Shown here: positions 25,801 to 34,653 of the stretch, piece after piece
Numbering within the stretch: position 1 is the stretch's first letter
How the letters are laid out: every line of letters starts with the position of its first letter
Made by a program: the position numbers and the translations under genes
The notes under the pieces: generated by a model
Told to the model about the DNA's origin: nothing
Databases searched by the model: none
The model's input: only the letters and a program-made list of their open reading frames with translations
From: Calliopum simillimum
Taxonomy: Eukaryota; Arthropoda; Insecta; Diptera; Lauxaniidae
Direction of reading: 5' to 3'
Length of the DNA: 64,000 bases
Assembly (NCBI GenBank): GCA_951812925.1
Contig: OX638368.1
Location: 25,421,187 to 25,485,186, forward strand

Positions 25801-28800
25801 TTCCATCAGTATCGTCTGCAGGGTGTCGGTGGCTACTATACTGACTATCATCACACTAGCGCACCCGCATCCGCATATGTAACAAATGGTTTCTTGTCTT
25901 ACGATGGCTATGCGATTGCGTCGAAAGATGAAAAATGGCAGGATACGGGGAAGTATTACAGTGGCTATAGCAGCGGGTATGGTAGTCCGACCTCAACGCA
26001 TCAGGTGAGAAATATTATGCTAAAATCGACACAGATTTTTCGAGAATATCGAGAAGATATTCCCATCTCTCTGCAACAAAAAAAGAAAGTTGTAAAAGAA
26101 TCCATTTTCTTGTCTACTTGCAGCAAGTTCCTTTAAAAACTCCAAAATCCTCACCACATATTATGGAAGCCGTTTCATGTTCTTCCGATGGACCCTCACC
26201 GGTTAGCAATGCTGCAGCTGGTGGTGCAACAACAGCAGCTGTTGGACACACGGTCAATGTGAGTACTCCCAATAGCAATGGCAGCAGCATTACACCCAAA
26301 GTGGAAATGACACAACAGGATCCATACGAACGCCAAACTGTACTCATGTGGGGAACTCAATCCAGTGGTATTCCCATCAATAATCTCACTAGTCGACATA
26401 ATGTGGGTGCGGAACGTTCACCACAACATACACCACTCTCAAATGGTGGCGGTTATTCAGGCAGTGGTGGCAACAACAACAATGATGGTGAGCAGCAGGT
26501 GACCAAATGGAATGGCAGTGGCGGTGTTGGTGGGGTGACCAAGGAAGCTAAACCAACAGCAACAACAACACCTGATGCCTCAACCTATCAATTGCAACAT
26601 GATGATTCTGGTCTTTATTCAGCCTCATCGCATACAACGTCACCACATCGTTTGAGCGGTAGCAGTAGCAGCGTTGGACTAAATTCGGTTGCTGAACATC
26701 ATACAACGACTACGCACCATAATCACTCGCATCACACGCCGCATCAGCAGCATCAACAACAACAGCAACAACACTCTGAAGCTTTGTCGGCGCACGCACA
26801 TGCGTTGCATCAACACCATCACACAAATACAACAACACAACATCATAGCACACAAGCACCACCGCCACCACCGCATCATTCGCACTCGCATCATCATCCT
26901 CCGCACTCACACCACCACACGCACTCCCATCCGCATTCGCATCCGCATCATCATCATCATCACCCGCATCATCATCATGCCGCCGCCGCAGCAGCAGCCG
27001 CAGCAGCGATGCAACAATCGGTTGTCGGCGCCGCTGCTGCTAGCGCTAACAGTGCCGTTGCAGTTGCCGCCGCCGCCAATGGCAGCGAGGTATGGAGTCC
27101 TGCGTCATACTCGCAATACCAGTATTTCACTTATCACCATCACCACCACCATCACGCTACTACTCAGCACGCTAGCACTCAGTGAGTGTCGAGACGGCAA
27201 ACTAGACAAAAAAAAAAGTAAACAAAAGATTTCCCCCTCTCCAAAATCCCCATTTTTTAACCAACTAATGACATGGCTTTTGTTGTAGTAAATTTGTGTT
27301 AAAACTTGACAGATACGGATAAGCTGAAACAACTACTGATATATGTACGCGGGTCGATCAATAAGTACCCGCATTACACTTCTTTCATTCTGCCATTTGT
27401 TTACCCTGCCCCCTCCCCAAAGAATACAGCTCTGCTATAACCCGCTCATTCAATGTAAAGGTTAAAGAGGTTAAAGCTCCGTTTTTGGTATTAACTCCTG
27501 ATTTTTTTCCTAAAAGGTTTGATTTTTATACCAGAAAAGTATGAAATTTATTCCAAAATAGTTTAAAATCAATATTTTTTTTTTTTGGAATGTTCTTTAT
27601 AAATACTTTTTGGTTTTAAAATTAAACCAAAATTTTTGCTGTGCATGTTTCCATTTTTTAAAACAGGAAAAAGTCGCTGGAAGCCAGATCGAGCAAATAC
27701 GGTGGGCAACAATTCATAGAGCAGTTCTTGCAATTTGGACGCAGGCAAATGTACTTGTGCGTTGGTGCGTTGAAAAAGTCAAATGGTGCTTTGTCTTCCT
27801 GAAGTTCCTATCAAATTCTTCCATTAATGCATTACCGTTTCGCATCGTGATCGTTTTTACTCTCTGCAAAAAATTCATGAGTATTATTCCGATCGAATCC
27901 CAAAAACCCGTAGCCATAAACTTTTCAGCCGATTAAACCGTCTATGCTTTAACGAAGCAGTTTTGCCCGAGAAAGAACTTTGTGTTGACTCCTCGATGTC
28001 GATTTGACGCAAAAACTGCCCAGAATTTAGCTTAAACAGTTCTTCGAGATTGATAATCCTAATTGCCTATCCGCTGGTTGTGTACTGTGAACAACGAGCC
28101 GACCTCATTCTCACACGTACCTTATCGATTTATGGATGGGGTAAGGCAACATGGTTAAACAAACTTCTCGAAGTTTTTATCGAATTCGTCCAATAATGCA
28201 CGGTCGTTCCACCCTGTGATCATCTTTACTTTCTGCAAAAAGTTCGTGAAGTTTAATGCCATCGAATCCCAAAAAATCGTTACCATAACCTTTTCGGCCG
28301 ATCAGAACGTCTTTGTTTGCTTCGGAGCAGTTTCTCCCGAAAAATAATTTTGTTCTTATTGCCACAATACTGGTCCCGTCCTTGGTGTCGACTTGACCCA
28401 AAAACTCCTCAGAATTTTGCACAAACAGCTCTTCAATGACCTCTTTCTCACACGAACAGGAAAAACTCACAGGTAGCCATTTTGAGTAAGTACGATGTTT
28501 GCGACAAAAATTCGTAGCGCAGTTCATGCAATTTGCCCGCGTCAATACCGGATAAATGTGCTAACGCTAGTGCATTGGCGCGTTGCAATAGCTAAATGGG
28601 GCCATATCTTCCAGAAGTTCTTATCAAATTGTTTCAATAATGCATTGTCGCTCCACCCCGTGGTCATCTTTACTCTCTGCAAAAAATTCATGAGTATTAT
28701 TCCCATCAAATCCCAAAAAATCTTTGGCATAACCTTTTGGGTCGATCAGACCGAGAAAATACGTTCTCAAAGCTAAACTGCATCGATTTGTATGACAATT

Positions 28801-30576
28801 AGTTTGGAAATAGGCTTGACATTAAAGAAGAATAATGAGAACACCTTTTTTTATGTGGTAGTTGTGCTAAATATCTCAAAATTCTGTCGTAATTGGCCGA
28901 TTCTGATTCGATTCTAACATTCGGATTCTTCGCAGAAAATTTCTTAGGAAATGACGCCCAACTATCCTCCAACAATAGCAAACCCATTTTAACTGGCTTT
29001 GAGACAAAAACTAACCTATAAATCACCCCACGTTGGGCGCCATTTAAATTATTCATGAAATTAATAAAAAAAATTATTTTATATAGATTTGTCATCTATT
29101 TTCAAACACGTGTAGAAATTGATGGATTCTGATGCCGATAAAGACAGATATAAATCATCCCACGTTGGGTGCCAGTTAAACAATTTATGAAAATAGTAAA
29201 AAATTGTATTCTATGAAGTTTTCCCAACCATTTTCAAACACGGGTACTTATTGATGGACTCTGATGAAGATAAAGACAGTTAAATAAATCACCCCACATT
29301 GGGCGCCAGTTCAAGAATTATGAAATTGATAAAAAAATTTATTTTATAAAGTTTTGCCATCTATTTTCAAACACGGGTAGTTACTGATAAAGACAAATAT
29401 AAAAATCATCCCACGTTGGGCGCCAGTTCAACAATTTATGAAATTAATAAAAAAATGTATTTTTTAAAGTTTTGCCAACTATTTTTAAACACGGGTACTT
29501 ATTGATGGAATTCGATGCAAACAAAGACAGATATAATTCTGTTTATAAATATTGACAGCAAAAACTTACAATACCAATTGAGTTAACATTTAAACAACCT
29601 ACGATTAAAAAAATAAAATCCTTAAAAATAATATATCCAATCATTCCTCACTTCCCTGCGTCTTTTGTTTAAAAATCATTGCAACTTAATTGTAGCTCTC
29701 GCACCAACACCACCACCACCACTACTTACACCCTATAGCAGTAATTGATTTGATTTTTGTAGATACATAATGTTGCAAATGTAAAACCGTTAAATTGCAA
29801 ACCAAAGTCAACAACCTAAAACAAATCATAACAAAAAGATTTCTCTCTCTTCCTTCCTTACCCCAAAATGCCATACACTTTAGATCATACGCAGTGCAGC
29901 CGATATCTGTAGTGTGCAGGAGCAGCAGCAGCAACATTCGCAACACATTTTGCAGCAGCACCAACACTTCCAACACAATCACTCCAGCCAACAGCAACAC
30001 ATCAGCTATGCAAGCCAACAGCTATCGCAATTGCAACCACTATCTGCAGCAGGTGGATGCACTGGATCAACCAGTTCATCACCGTCCTGTACATCACCAA
30101 ACTCAGCTGGAGGTGGCAGTGTTGTAAGCACCAATGCGCAATTGCAACAACTTGCCATCATTGCATCTCCAATTGTTATTGCATCCGCAGCTGTCATCAA
30201 TGGCGGCGGCGGCTATGGCTCATCACTTGTGCCAATAACAGATGATGGCAGCATCGGTAGCGGCGGCAGTGTTGCGGCGGTGGCGGTTAGTGGTAGAAGA
30301 AGTAGTGGCCACCAGCAGCATCATCACCATCACCATCATCATCAACTTAGTTTGCTCGGCAGCGTACATGCGTTGCAGGCACCAACAGCAGCAACAGCAG
30401 TTAGTATACCAGCAACAGCTGCCACCATTGCCAATCTTACCGCACACACAGCACTTGCCTATGCACCCAATGCGTATGTCATCAGCGGTACAGCACTCGG
30501 TAGTGAACAACAACAGGCGGACGGTAGTCCTTTATTATCCTTCTCGGAAGTGACCAATACGCTATTGAATCAGTAG
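13776..30576 (+). CDS. dysf: dysfusion-like bHLH-PAS transcription factor, 5'-partial, 8 visible coding exons
   Basis: Join 13776-13865, 24477-24874, 24926-25032, 25093-25171, 25238-25565, 25624-26004, 26124-27181, 29895-30576. All junctions are GT-AG and phases agree throughout, giving 1,040 residues plus a TAG stop. Residues 1 to about 140 are the rest of PAS-A (TCEGEVFFATHSIESYLGFHQ region, then YELVHSEDREELQRQL). Residues about 145-265 are PAS-B (LGYSDAELVNMGGYDLVHF to WQWLQTSSRLVYKN). The remainder is low complexity: Pro/Tyr-rich, then His, Gln, Ala and Ser runs, as in fly activators. The bHLH is missing and should lie left of the window. Family knowledge: bHLH-PAS class I proteins pair with Tango/ARNT and bind E-box-like sites in the nucleus; fly dysf acts in tracheal fusion cells and leg joints. 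The dysf call rests on the PAS sequence recalled from memory; sim and trachealess fit worse. Confidence 0.82.
13866..14315. other. Start of the 10.6-kb dysf intron, unremarkable
   Basis: AT-rich intron sequence between the donor at 13866 and the MITE at 14317. No repeat or ORF of note. Confidence 0.4.
14317..15202. mobile_element. TA-flanked MITE with reiterated GTACCTTGGTCC motif
   Basis: The ends GGGGAGATGTGTGTACC and GGTACACACATCTCCCC are perfect inverted copies that continue into TTGGTCCG. TA lies on both sides as the target duplication, typical of Tc1/mariner-pogo elements. The core of the terminal motif (GTGTACCTTGGTCC or GTACCTCGGTCC) is repeated inside at about 14340, 14686 and 14996. 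No transposase is seen in its 886 bp. Confidence 0.85.
15203..15690. other. Intronic sequence, unassigned
   Basis: No repeat structure is recognised. The minus-strand reading 15666-15475 has no known motif. The block may belong to the retroelement debris that follows. Confidence 0.3.
15690..16200 (-). pseudogene. Copia-type retrotransposon integrase relic
   Basis: On the minus strand, near 16080-15975, the translation reads NPE-stop-NGIAERMNKTLVEKTKF. This is the Ty1/copia integrase signature 'TPEQNGVAERxNRTL', with the conserved Gln codon turned into a TAG stop. Just upstream the sequence FHSDNGRNMNNEMK, in another frame, matches the copia 'lRSDNGgEy.nnef' block with the second catalytic Asp. 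Downstream is an acidic linker of the type found after integrase. Stops and frameshifts show that it is dead. No LTRs were identified. Confidence 0.75.
16200..17220. other. Probable degraded retroelement DNA
   Basis: Follows the copia relic on its upstream side (minus-strand sense). No conserved gag, protease or reverse-transcriptase motif could be read. Assignment to the same element is by position only. Confidence 0.25.
17221..17760. repeat. Likely dispersed repeat with GGTTAGGTTAAC start
   Basis: Begins near TAAGTTAGGTTAGGTTAAC and contains TTAGGCCACGATTAGGCCCA and an open frame (17388-17702) without a recognised motif. Sequences of this GTTAGGTTAGG type are frequent in interspersed repeats of flies, so a retroelement fragment is more likely than a gene. 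There is no second copy in this window to prove it. Confidence 0.3.
17920..18017 (+). ncRNA. tRNA-like pol III promoter unit (SINE head or tRNA pseudogene)
   Basis: An A-box-like TAGTGCAGAGG (17927-17937) and a B-box GGTTCGAATTC (17970-17980) have tRNA-like spacing, followed by a T run of about 20 (17998-18017) that would stop RNA polymerase III. The order GTAGTGCAGAGGATATG ... CACATGGACGGTCC resembles tRNA-Val(CAC). The acceptor stem does not pair well, so it is not a working tRNA. A tRNA-derived SINE head or a tRNA pseudogene are the options. Confidence 0.5.
18780..20360 (+). pseudogene. Non-LTR (LINE) retrotransposon, reverse transcriptase and C-terminal part
   Basis: Reverse transcriptase blocks are visible in order: VFVDYSTAFDNVSRENI (about 19299-19350), GVRQGCLLSPSLFLIVLDDI (about 19475-19534) and DLDYADDIFLLS (about 19592-19627), which holds the YADD active site. 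Then come INVSKTKSMKLNANRND, FRYLGSIISMDGG, ILLYGCETWL, the end-domain WWPRTISNAELHQK, RRWRWIGH-like WRWIGHTFRKPLSEVCRQAL and GRGRPKTHWKRSLEKEI. This is the usual tail of LINE proteins of this kind. At least three stops or frameshifts break it. No 5' ORF1 or endonuclease was found. Clade not assigned. Confidence 0.85.
20361..21663. other. Intronic non-coding stretch with (TTG)n tract
   Basis: A GTTGTTGTTGTTGGTGG low-complexity tract lies at about 21171-21230. The rest shows no repeat pair or coding motif. The part 20790-21060 is less AT-rich and could be conserved intron sequence, which cannot be tested from one genome. Confidence 0.35.
21664..23940. repeat. Degenerate 54-bp minisatellite, about 40 units
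   Basis: Units of about 53-55 bp follow the pattern GGATGGCAGACGTCGAAAAA, TGTTGCAAAAGTCCATGT, ATGTTGACAAATTC, with many substitutions and small indels. The unit contains the palindrome GACGTC or its variant GACATC. Because the unit is near a multiple of three, long open frames arise on both strands, for example a minus-strand NIFRRLPSKFDN-like repeat. These are a by-product of the repeat, not a gene. Confidence 0.85.
23941..24476. other. 3' end of the long dysf intron
   Basis: Includes (CAG)n-like tracts near 24242 and 24285 and a polypyrimidine stretch (TTTTCCCTTTCAG) before the exon at 24477. No other feature. Confidence 0.4.
24477..24874 (+). CDS. dysf: dysf visible exon 2 (PAS-A end, start of PAS-B)
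   Basis: Acceptor TTTCAG, donor AAAG|GTAAGC; 132 codons plus two bases. It encodes SDIVHQSVYELVHSEDREEL, the variable loop, RSFTVRFRCLLDNTSGFLRL and CTPFGPPSLLEIP, and enters PAS-B with FKSKHKLDLSLVSMDQ. Confidence 0.93.
24926..25032 (+). CDS. dysf: dysf visible exon 3 (PAS-B)
   Basis: A 51-bp intron precedes it. The split Arg codon (AG|A) restores the frame. It encodes GKHILGYSDAELVNMGGYDL and VHFDDLAYVASAHQE. The donor is GAGC|GTAAGT. Confidence 0.93.
25093..25171 (+). CDS. dysf: dysf visible exon 4 (PAS-B)
   Basis: The split Leu codon (C|TG) restores the frame. It encodes LKTGASGMIAYRYQKKDGEW and QWLQT. The donor is AAG|GTACGT after a 60-bp upstream intron. Confidence 0.93.
25238..25565 (+). 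CDS. dysf: dysf visible exon 5 (PAS-B end and linker)
   Basis: The split Ser codon (AG|T) gives SSRLVYKNSKPDFVICTHRQ, the last PAS-B strand. A Pro-rich linker and the basic stretch RPNRRYKTQLRDFLSTCRTK follow. It ends in phase 0 at CAG|GTTTGC, a weak donor. Confidence 0.92.
25624..26004 (+). CDS. dysf: dysf visible exon 6 (Tyr-rich region)
   Basis: 127 codons in phase 0 between a TTTAG acceptor and a CAG|GTGAGA donor. It encodes a Tyr/Ser/Gly-rich segment (YTASPYATAADNLYMSPS and following) without a known domain, as expected for a transactivation region. Confidence 0.9.
26124..27181 (+). CDS. dysf: dysf visible exon 7 (His/Ala/Gln-rich)
   Basis: Acceptor CTTGCAG, 352 codons plus two bases to the donor CA|GTGAGT at 27182. 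Contains poly-Gln, several His runs of six or more, a 10-Ala run and the end SYSQYQYFTYHHHHHHH. If the donor is not used, translation ends at the TGA at 27183-27185, which lies inside the donor itself. An alternative donor GAG|GTATGG at 27090 would also be in phase with an acceptor at 29919. Confidence 0.85.
27655..28795 (-). pseudogene. mariner transposase relic, tandemly repeated
   Basis: On the minus strand, at about 27710-27665, the frame reads PPYLLDLASSDFFLF, matching the mariner signature 'PPYSPDLAPSDYfLF' with the third catalytic Asp. Upstream blocks match mariner as well: MATGFWDSIGIILMNFLQRV (about 27917-27858) and, in a second copy, FWDLMGIILMNFLQRVKMTT (about 28721-28660). A further piece (28545-28177) has FLGQVDTKDGTSI and SEANKDVL-like sequence, and YLLKMATCEFFLF at about 28490-28452. 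So two to three partial transposase copies lie head to tail, all frameshifted. Role in the host: none visible. Confidence 0.8.
28985..29545 (-). repeat. Four-unit tandem array carrying a tRNA-Lys primer-binding-site motif
   Basis: Units of about 119-131 bp each carry CCCCACGTTGGGCGCCA or a 1-2 base variant, at 29026-29042 (exact), 29158-29174, 29292-29308 and 29409-29425. Read on the minus strand this is TGGCGCCCAACGTGGGG, the complement of the 3' end of tRNA-Lys(CUU) including the added CCA, which is the classic primer binding site of many LTR retroelements. Shared unit parts include TTTTCAAACACGGGTA and GATAAAGACAGATATAAA. No LTR or gag sequence is recognised next to it. Confidence 0.7.
29895..30576 (+). 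CDS. dysf: dysf visible exon 8 (C-terminal exon)
   Basis: The acceptor ATACGCAG gives the split His codon (CA|T), then AADICSVQEQQQQHSQHILQ. The exon continues open for 227 codons to TAG at 30574. It has Gln-rich, Ser/Thr/Gly-rich, eight-His and Ala/Thr-rich parts, and ends in SFSEVTNTLLNQ. Composition and codon use match exon 7. The exact acceptor is an inference; a second in-phase choice is GTGCAG ending at 29919. Confidence 0.75.
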
Positions 30577-30837
30577 TGAGCAAGAGCAGCAGCAACCCAG
30601 TGAAATGTTGTATGCCAGTGAACAACAAACATATAACAGCTATACTACTTATATACAAAAATTTAGCAATAATCCTTTATCCTCTTTGAAATCCTTTTGA
30701 ATTTGATATTAAAAAGTAATTAATATATTAGATGAAATATTTCATTTACAAAAAGTTTCCTTCTTCATTCAAATACATATATATATATTTAATACATACT
30801 AACATACATACATAAAAGTATTTAAACAATATATACA
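30577..30837 (+). other. Probable dysf 3' UTR start
   Basis: Directly follows the stop codon. AT-rich with (ATAC)n/(ATAT)n tracts and ATTAAA hexamers at about 30709 and 30837 that could serve as weak polyadenylation signals. No canonical AATAAA is near. Confidence 0.4.
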
Positions 30838-32657
30838 TTAAAGTGGGTCGCCAGAAAAAATGTTCTGTTAGCCACAGAAATATGTTGCTGGGCTTATCGT
30901 TAGACTTAAAAAAAAAAAAAAAAAATTAAACTCTGATAAAAGCTTTAAATACGCCAGAACTTAGGTTTTTTGAGCCAAATACACAATATTTGTATGGAAT
31001 ACTACATAATGCGAAAAAAAATTCACAAAAATAATAGCACATACAAAAGTTTTTAAAATCAGTATCGCAGGACATTAACTTTAGTATCCGATAGCTTTTT
31101 TTTTAAGAACATTCACTGGGATTCTACCACCACGCCCGGCCGATAGGTACCGCTTATTTTTCTTATTAATGTTATTTGGATTAGTGCCTTTTACATACGT
31201 GCCAAATTTCATCCCAATGCGTCAAACAGTTTTTGAGAATTTCGCTTTTTAGGACATTGGCACCGCCCATTTTTCTAGCCTATAAACTTTTACTGATCTA
31301 TATCCAACATACGATGAAAATTTCATCGAAATCGGTCCAGTGGTTTTCTAGTACATAAGAAAGGAACACACATACAAACTTAAATTTTGATATACTTATT
31401 AGATAGCTATTTTTTTGACGTTCGTTTATATGTGCTTGTCCTAAGCGCACTTATTTATCTGTGTTAAATAAAGCACATTTGCTGTTGCTTTTCCAAGCAC
31501 AGATAAGCTTTCGTCAAAAACACAGCCAATGATAACTTTCAAAAAAGTCACCCGTTTAATATAGAGCCTAAAAATATGCTATTGTTTTTTTTTGTGCAAT
31601 TTTGAACATATGCTGCGTTTTAAAACCGTAGCAAACTTTCATGCTCTTCGTTGTTTGAAACTTCACAAAAACGTAGCATATTTTAAGGCTCTAACGTAAG
31701 GCCCACGTTGGGCGCCAATTTGGCATTGTGACTATTTTATAGTTTTTTTATTTAAGTTATACAATCCAGAACAGACGATTAAGATAGTAAGATTTAATAA
31801 AAACTATATCAGTCGATGTGTTTTTGTGGTCATCTGGAAACCATTTTTTGTGATCAGTTTTGGACTGTATAACTTATATATAAAACAATCTCATGCTAAA
31901 TTGGCAGCTGTCGTGGGCTTTCATAAAATCTCCAAAGACACCTGAAGACTGTAAGGTCGTCTGTTTTGGACTGTATAACTTATATATAAAATTGCCTAAA
32001 TTGGCACCCAACGTGGAAACCCACACCTGAAGACTGTTAAGGCTCTGGTTGTCTGTTTTGAACTTTATAACTTATATATAAAACAATCTCATGCTAAATT
32101 GGCGTCCAACGTGGGCTTTCATAAAATCTACAAAAACACTTGAAGACTGTAAAGGCACTGGTAATCTGTTTCGGAATGTATAACTTAATTATAAAACAAG
32201 CTCATGCTAAATTAGCGCCGTGGGCTTTCATAAAGTTTTTAAAGACAGCTGAAGACTGTAAAGTTTCTGGTGGTTTGCTTTGGACTGTTTAATATAAATA
32301 TAAAACAGTCTCATGCTAAATTGGCTTTCAAAAAATCTTCAAGGACACCTAAAGACTTTAAGGCTCTTGTGGCTTGAAATTTAATGAAAAGTTTTTTTAA
32401 TTTTGAATTTTTTGATTTAAATTTGAATGCAAAAGCAGTCTGAAGAACTTAAATAAAAAAACTCTTAAATAGTCGCATGCTGTGAATTTTATTTTTTTTT
32501 TTTTTTTTCGTTTTACAAATGCTGACGTATTTAAAGTTTTTAACAGATTCAAAATAATTCTTTAAAAAGTCTAACAGTAAGCCCAGCAATATATTTCAGT
32601 ATTTAATAGAAAATAATTTTTTTTTTTTTTTGTTTGTGTTTTGGTCGACCCATCTTA
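30838..32657. mobile_element. TIR element at the dysf 3' end
   Basis: Terminal parts are inverted: TTAAAGTGGGTCGCC on the left against its complement in CGACCCATCTTAA on the right, then ATGTTGCTGGGCTTA against TAAGCCCAGCAATAT, and TAAATACGCCAG against CTGACGTATTTA. The ends are about 130 bp of interrupted similarity. Inside lie a GGGCGTGGC-class repeat fragment (about 31095-31400) and a second primer-binding-site array (31690-32380). No transposase is seen. Confidence 0.6.
31690..32380 (+). repeat. Second array with tRNA-Lys primer-binding-site motif, 5 units
   Basis: Units of about 90-115 bp (starting near 31856, 31960, 32051, 32166, 32275) share TGGACTGTATAACTTATATA, TCTCATGCTAAATTGGC and CACCTGAAGACTGTAA. 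The motif reads TGGCACCCAACGTGG (32002) and TGGCGTCCAACGTGGG (32100) on the + strand, and exactly GCCCACGTTGGGCGCCA in inverted form at 31701-31717. The units do not resemble those at 29 kb apart from the motif. Confidence 0.7.
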
Positions 32658-33326
32658 ATACACATACATATATGAAAATAATTAAAACCGATTGCCAAAA
32701 GATGGACTATCGTATCTTCCATAACCTCATTAAAATGCATTAGAAAAATGAAAAAAAAAAATAAAAATTAAGAAAAGGCTCATTTACACTAACGACAGCT
32801 CTTCACACACACAAACAAAATACATTTAAACTGGTAATCATTTTACAAGAAAAAGAAACAACAAATCAATTTACACCAACAATAATCTATAGTATTAAAA
32901 GAAAGATCTCTTCTACTCTTTTTACAATAACCTTAAAAAAAAAGATCAATCTCATTTACAAGTTAAAAAATATCTAAGTATATAAAAAGAAATCCACCCA
33001 AATGATACATCAAGAGTTTCACATAAAAAAAAAAAAAAAAACCCTCAAATATTTCCAAATAACATACAACATACCTTAATATGTACAGCTATAATTTTAT
33101 TTATTAAAATTTAAATTTTAAATTCTCTCTGTACAGTTACAAACTTAACCTCAAATGTATACTATGATTAGCACCAATATTTTTTTTATATCAATTAGTA
33201 ACAAATTTGAAAATTTCTGCAAGTTTTCATTTCCGTTCAAATCGATATTTTGTTTAATAAATTAATGAAACTTTGGAAACACTGAACTCTCAGTAAGTTC
33301 TTCTGATGACATATAACTGGTGCCAC
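32658..33326. other. AT-rich 3' flank of dysf
   Basis: About 80 percent A+T with A- and T-runs. Could be a long 3' UTR or intergenic sequence. No feature supported. Confidence 0.35.
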
Positions 33327-33656
33327 TGTTTCAAGATCAACCACAAATCTATCGTCAGACACTTTTGACGTCACTCAGAAGAACTTAATCAGCATACTTT
33401 ATTTAATCTTATGCATATATTTGTTGAGAATCACAGCAAAGAATAAAGCGCATGCAAAAGTTATAACTTTTTTGTTTGTTGCAATTTTGTTGGTGTTTTT
33501 ACTTAAAACATATTGAACAATAAGCTTAAACCTACAATGTCAATGCTGTGATTCTAAACAAATCTATGCAAAAGATTAAATAAAGTATGCTTGTCAAGTT
33601 CTTCTGTAGCGTCGTCATATACGTCTGATGATAGATTAGTGGTGGGTCTCGAAACG
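33327..33656. repeat. Foldback hairpin with ~110-bp arms
   Basis: GTTTCAAGATCAACCAC on the left mirrors GTGGGTCTCGAAAC on the right. The similarity continues through AATCTATCGTCAGA, AGAAGAACTT, GCATACTTTATTTAATCTT and AGAATCACAGCA to a loop near 33500. AATAAA occurs within the arms. Non-coding. Confidence 0.8.
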
Positions 33657-34653
33657 TTACGCAAACTAGCCTTCAAACATTTGTTTGTCTCTTATGCATT
33701 TTGTCTTAGTTTTTCAGGTAATTTTGTTGAAGCTTACAAAAGCACAGCATATTTTTTAACGATTTGAATAGCAGAATTGAAAATATAGCAAAAAATTCTT
33801 AAAACAAAATTTTCTTGAATATACATAAGAAAAAAAAAATTAAAAACTTTTTTTAACAAATCAACGGCTTAATTTCAGCTTAGTGACTAAATTGTTTGAT
33901 GTAAATAATTGACACATTTTCGGGTATTATGTATTTTATTAGATTCTGTAAAACTATGATTTTTCAATATTCAAAAAAAAAAAAAAAATAGCACAAACAA
34001 AAACTTTGTAATTTGACTAGTGTAAAATTAATCCAATTACCTTACCATATCTAAGTAACCAAGTAAATATAAATAAAAAAATAAAAAACTAAACTAATAA
34101 TGAAATTCTAAGCAACAATTGTAGTAACAACCAAAGAAATACTTACATACAATACAATAACAAAATCTCAAAAGAAAAAGTATAAAAAACATGAACAATT
34201 TATAGTATTGATTGGTGTATACATAGTGAATATTTTAATTAAATTAAATGATTTTAAATTTATGGTTGTCACTTAAAAATTAATAAAAATGCATATACCT
34301 TAAGTTATATACAAACAAATGAAAATCATCGAAAGAAACATACATATATTGCAAATGATTCAAAAAGAGTTTTGCAATTTTATTACCTACTCTAATAGCA
34401 AATATAAATTAATTTTACTTTTAAATGAATATACTAAAATTAAATACATACATATATTTTAAGCTAAAATCACTTAAGTAATTGTTTTTATTTATACATA
34501 TATTTATAATGTAAAAGTAAAGAAAAAAAACCATGTTTCCTAATTATTATAAAATATTGTATTTTATAATTAAGTAAAACGTAAAATATGTTTATGAAAA
34601 TTCTAGTCCCAATAGATTTTATTTAACTAATATACATACATATATGTAGGTAT
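33657..34653. other. AT-rich intergenic DNA
   Basis: Very AT-rich with ATACATACATATAT tracts. No ORF, inverted repeat or RNA gene recognised. Confidence 0.35.

Larger units (their letters stand above)
27186..29894. other. Last dysf intron (2.7 kb), filled with repeats
   Basis: Runs from the GTGAGT donor to the ATACGCAG acceptor. It holds an inverted copy of the 9020 repeat (about 27480-27640), a tandem mariner relic (27655-28795) and a primer-binding-site array (about 28985-29545). The last 350 bp are AT-rich without features. Confidence 0.6.

Noticed and set aside
26689..27288. Ile/Arg/Thr-rich frame overlapping dysf exon 7
   Set aside because: Shadow of the His-rich coding frame (CAC/CAT codons read one base off).
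29026..29042. CCCCACGTTGGGCGCCA as a tRNA-Lys gene
   Set aside because: Only the 3' end plus CCA is present; D-arm and anticodon arm are absent. A primer-binding-site origin explains the encoded CCA.
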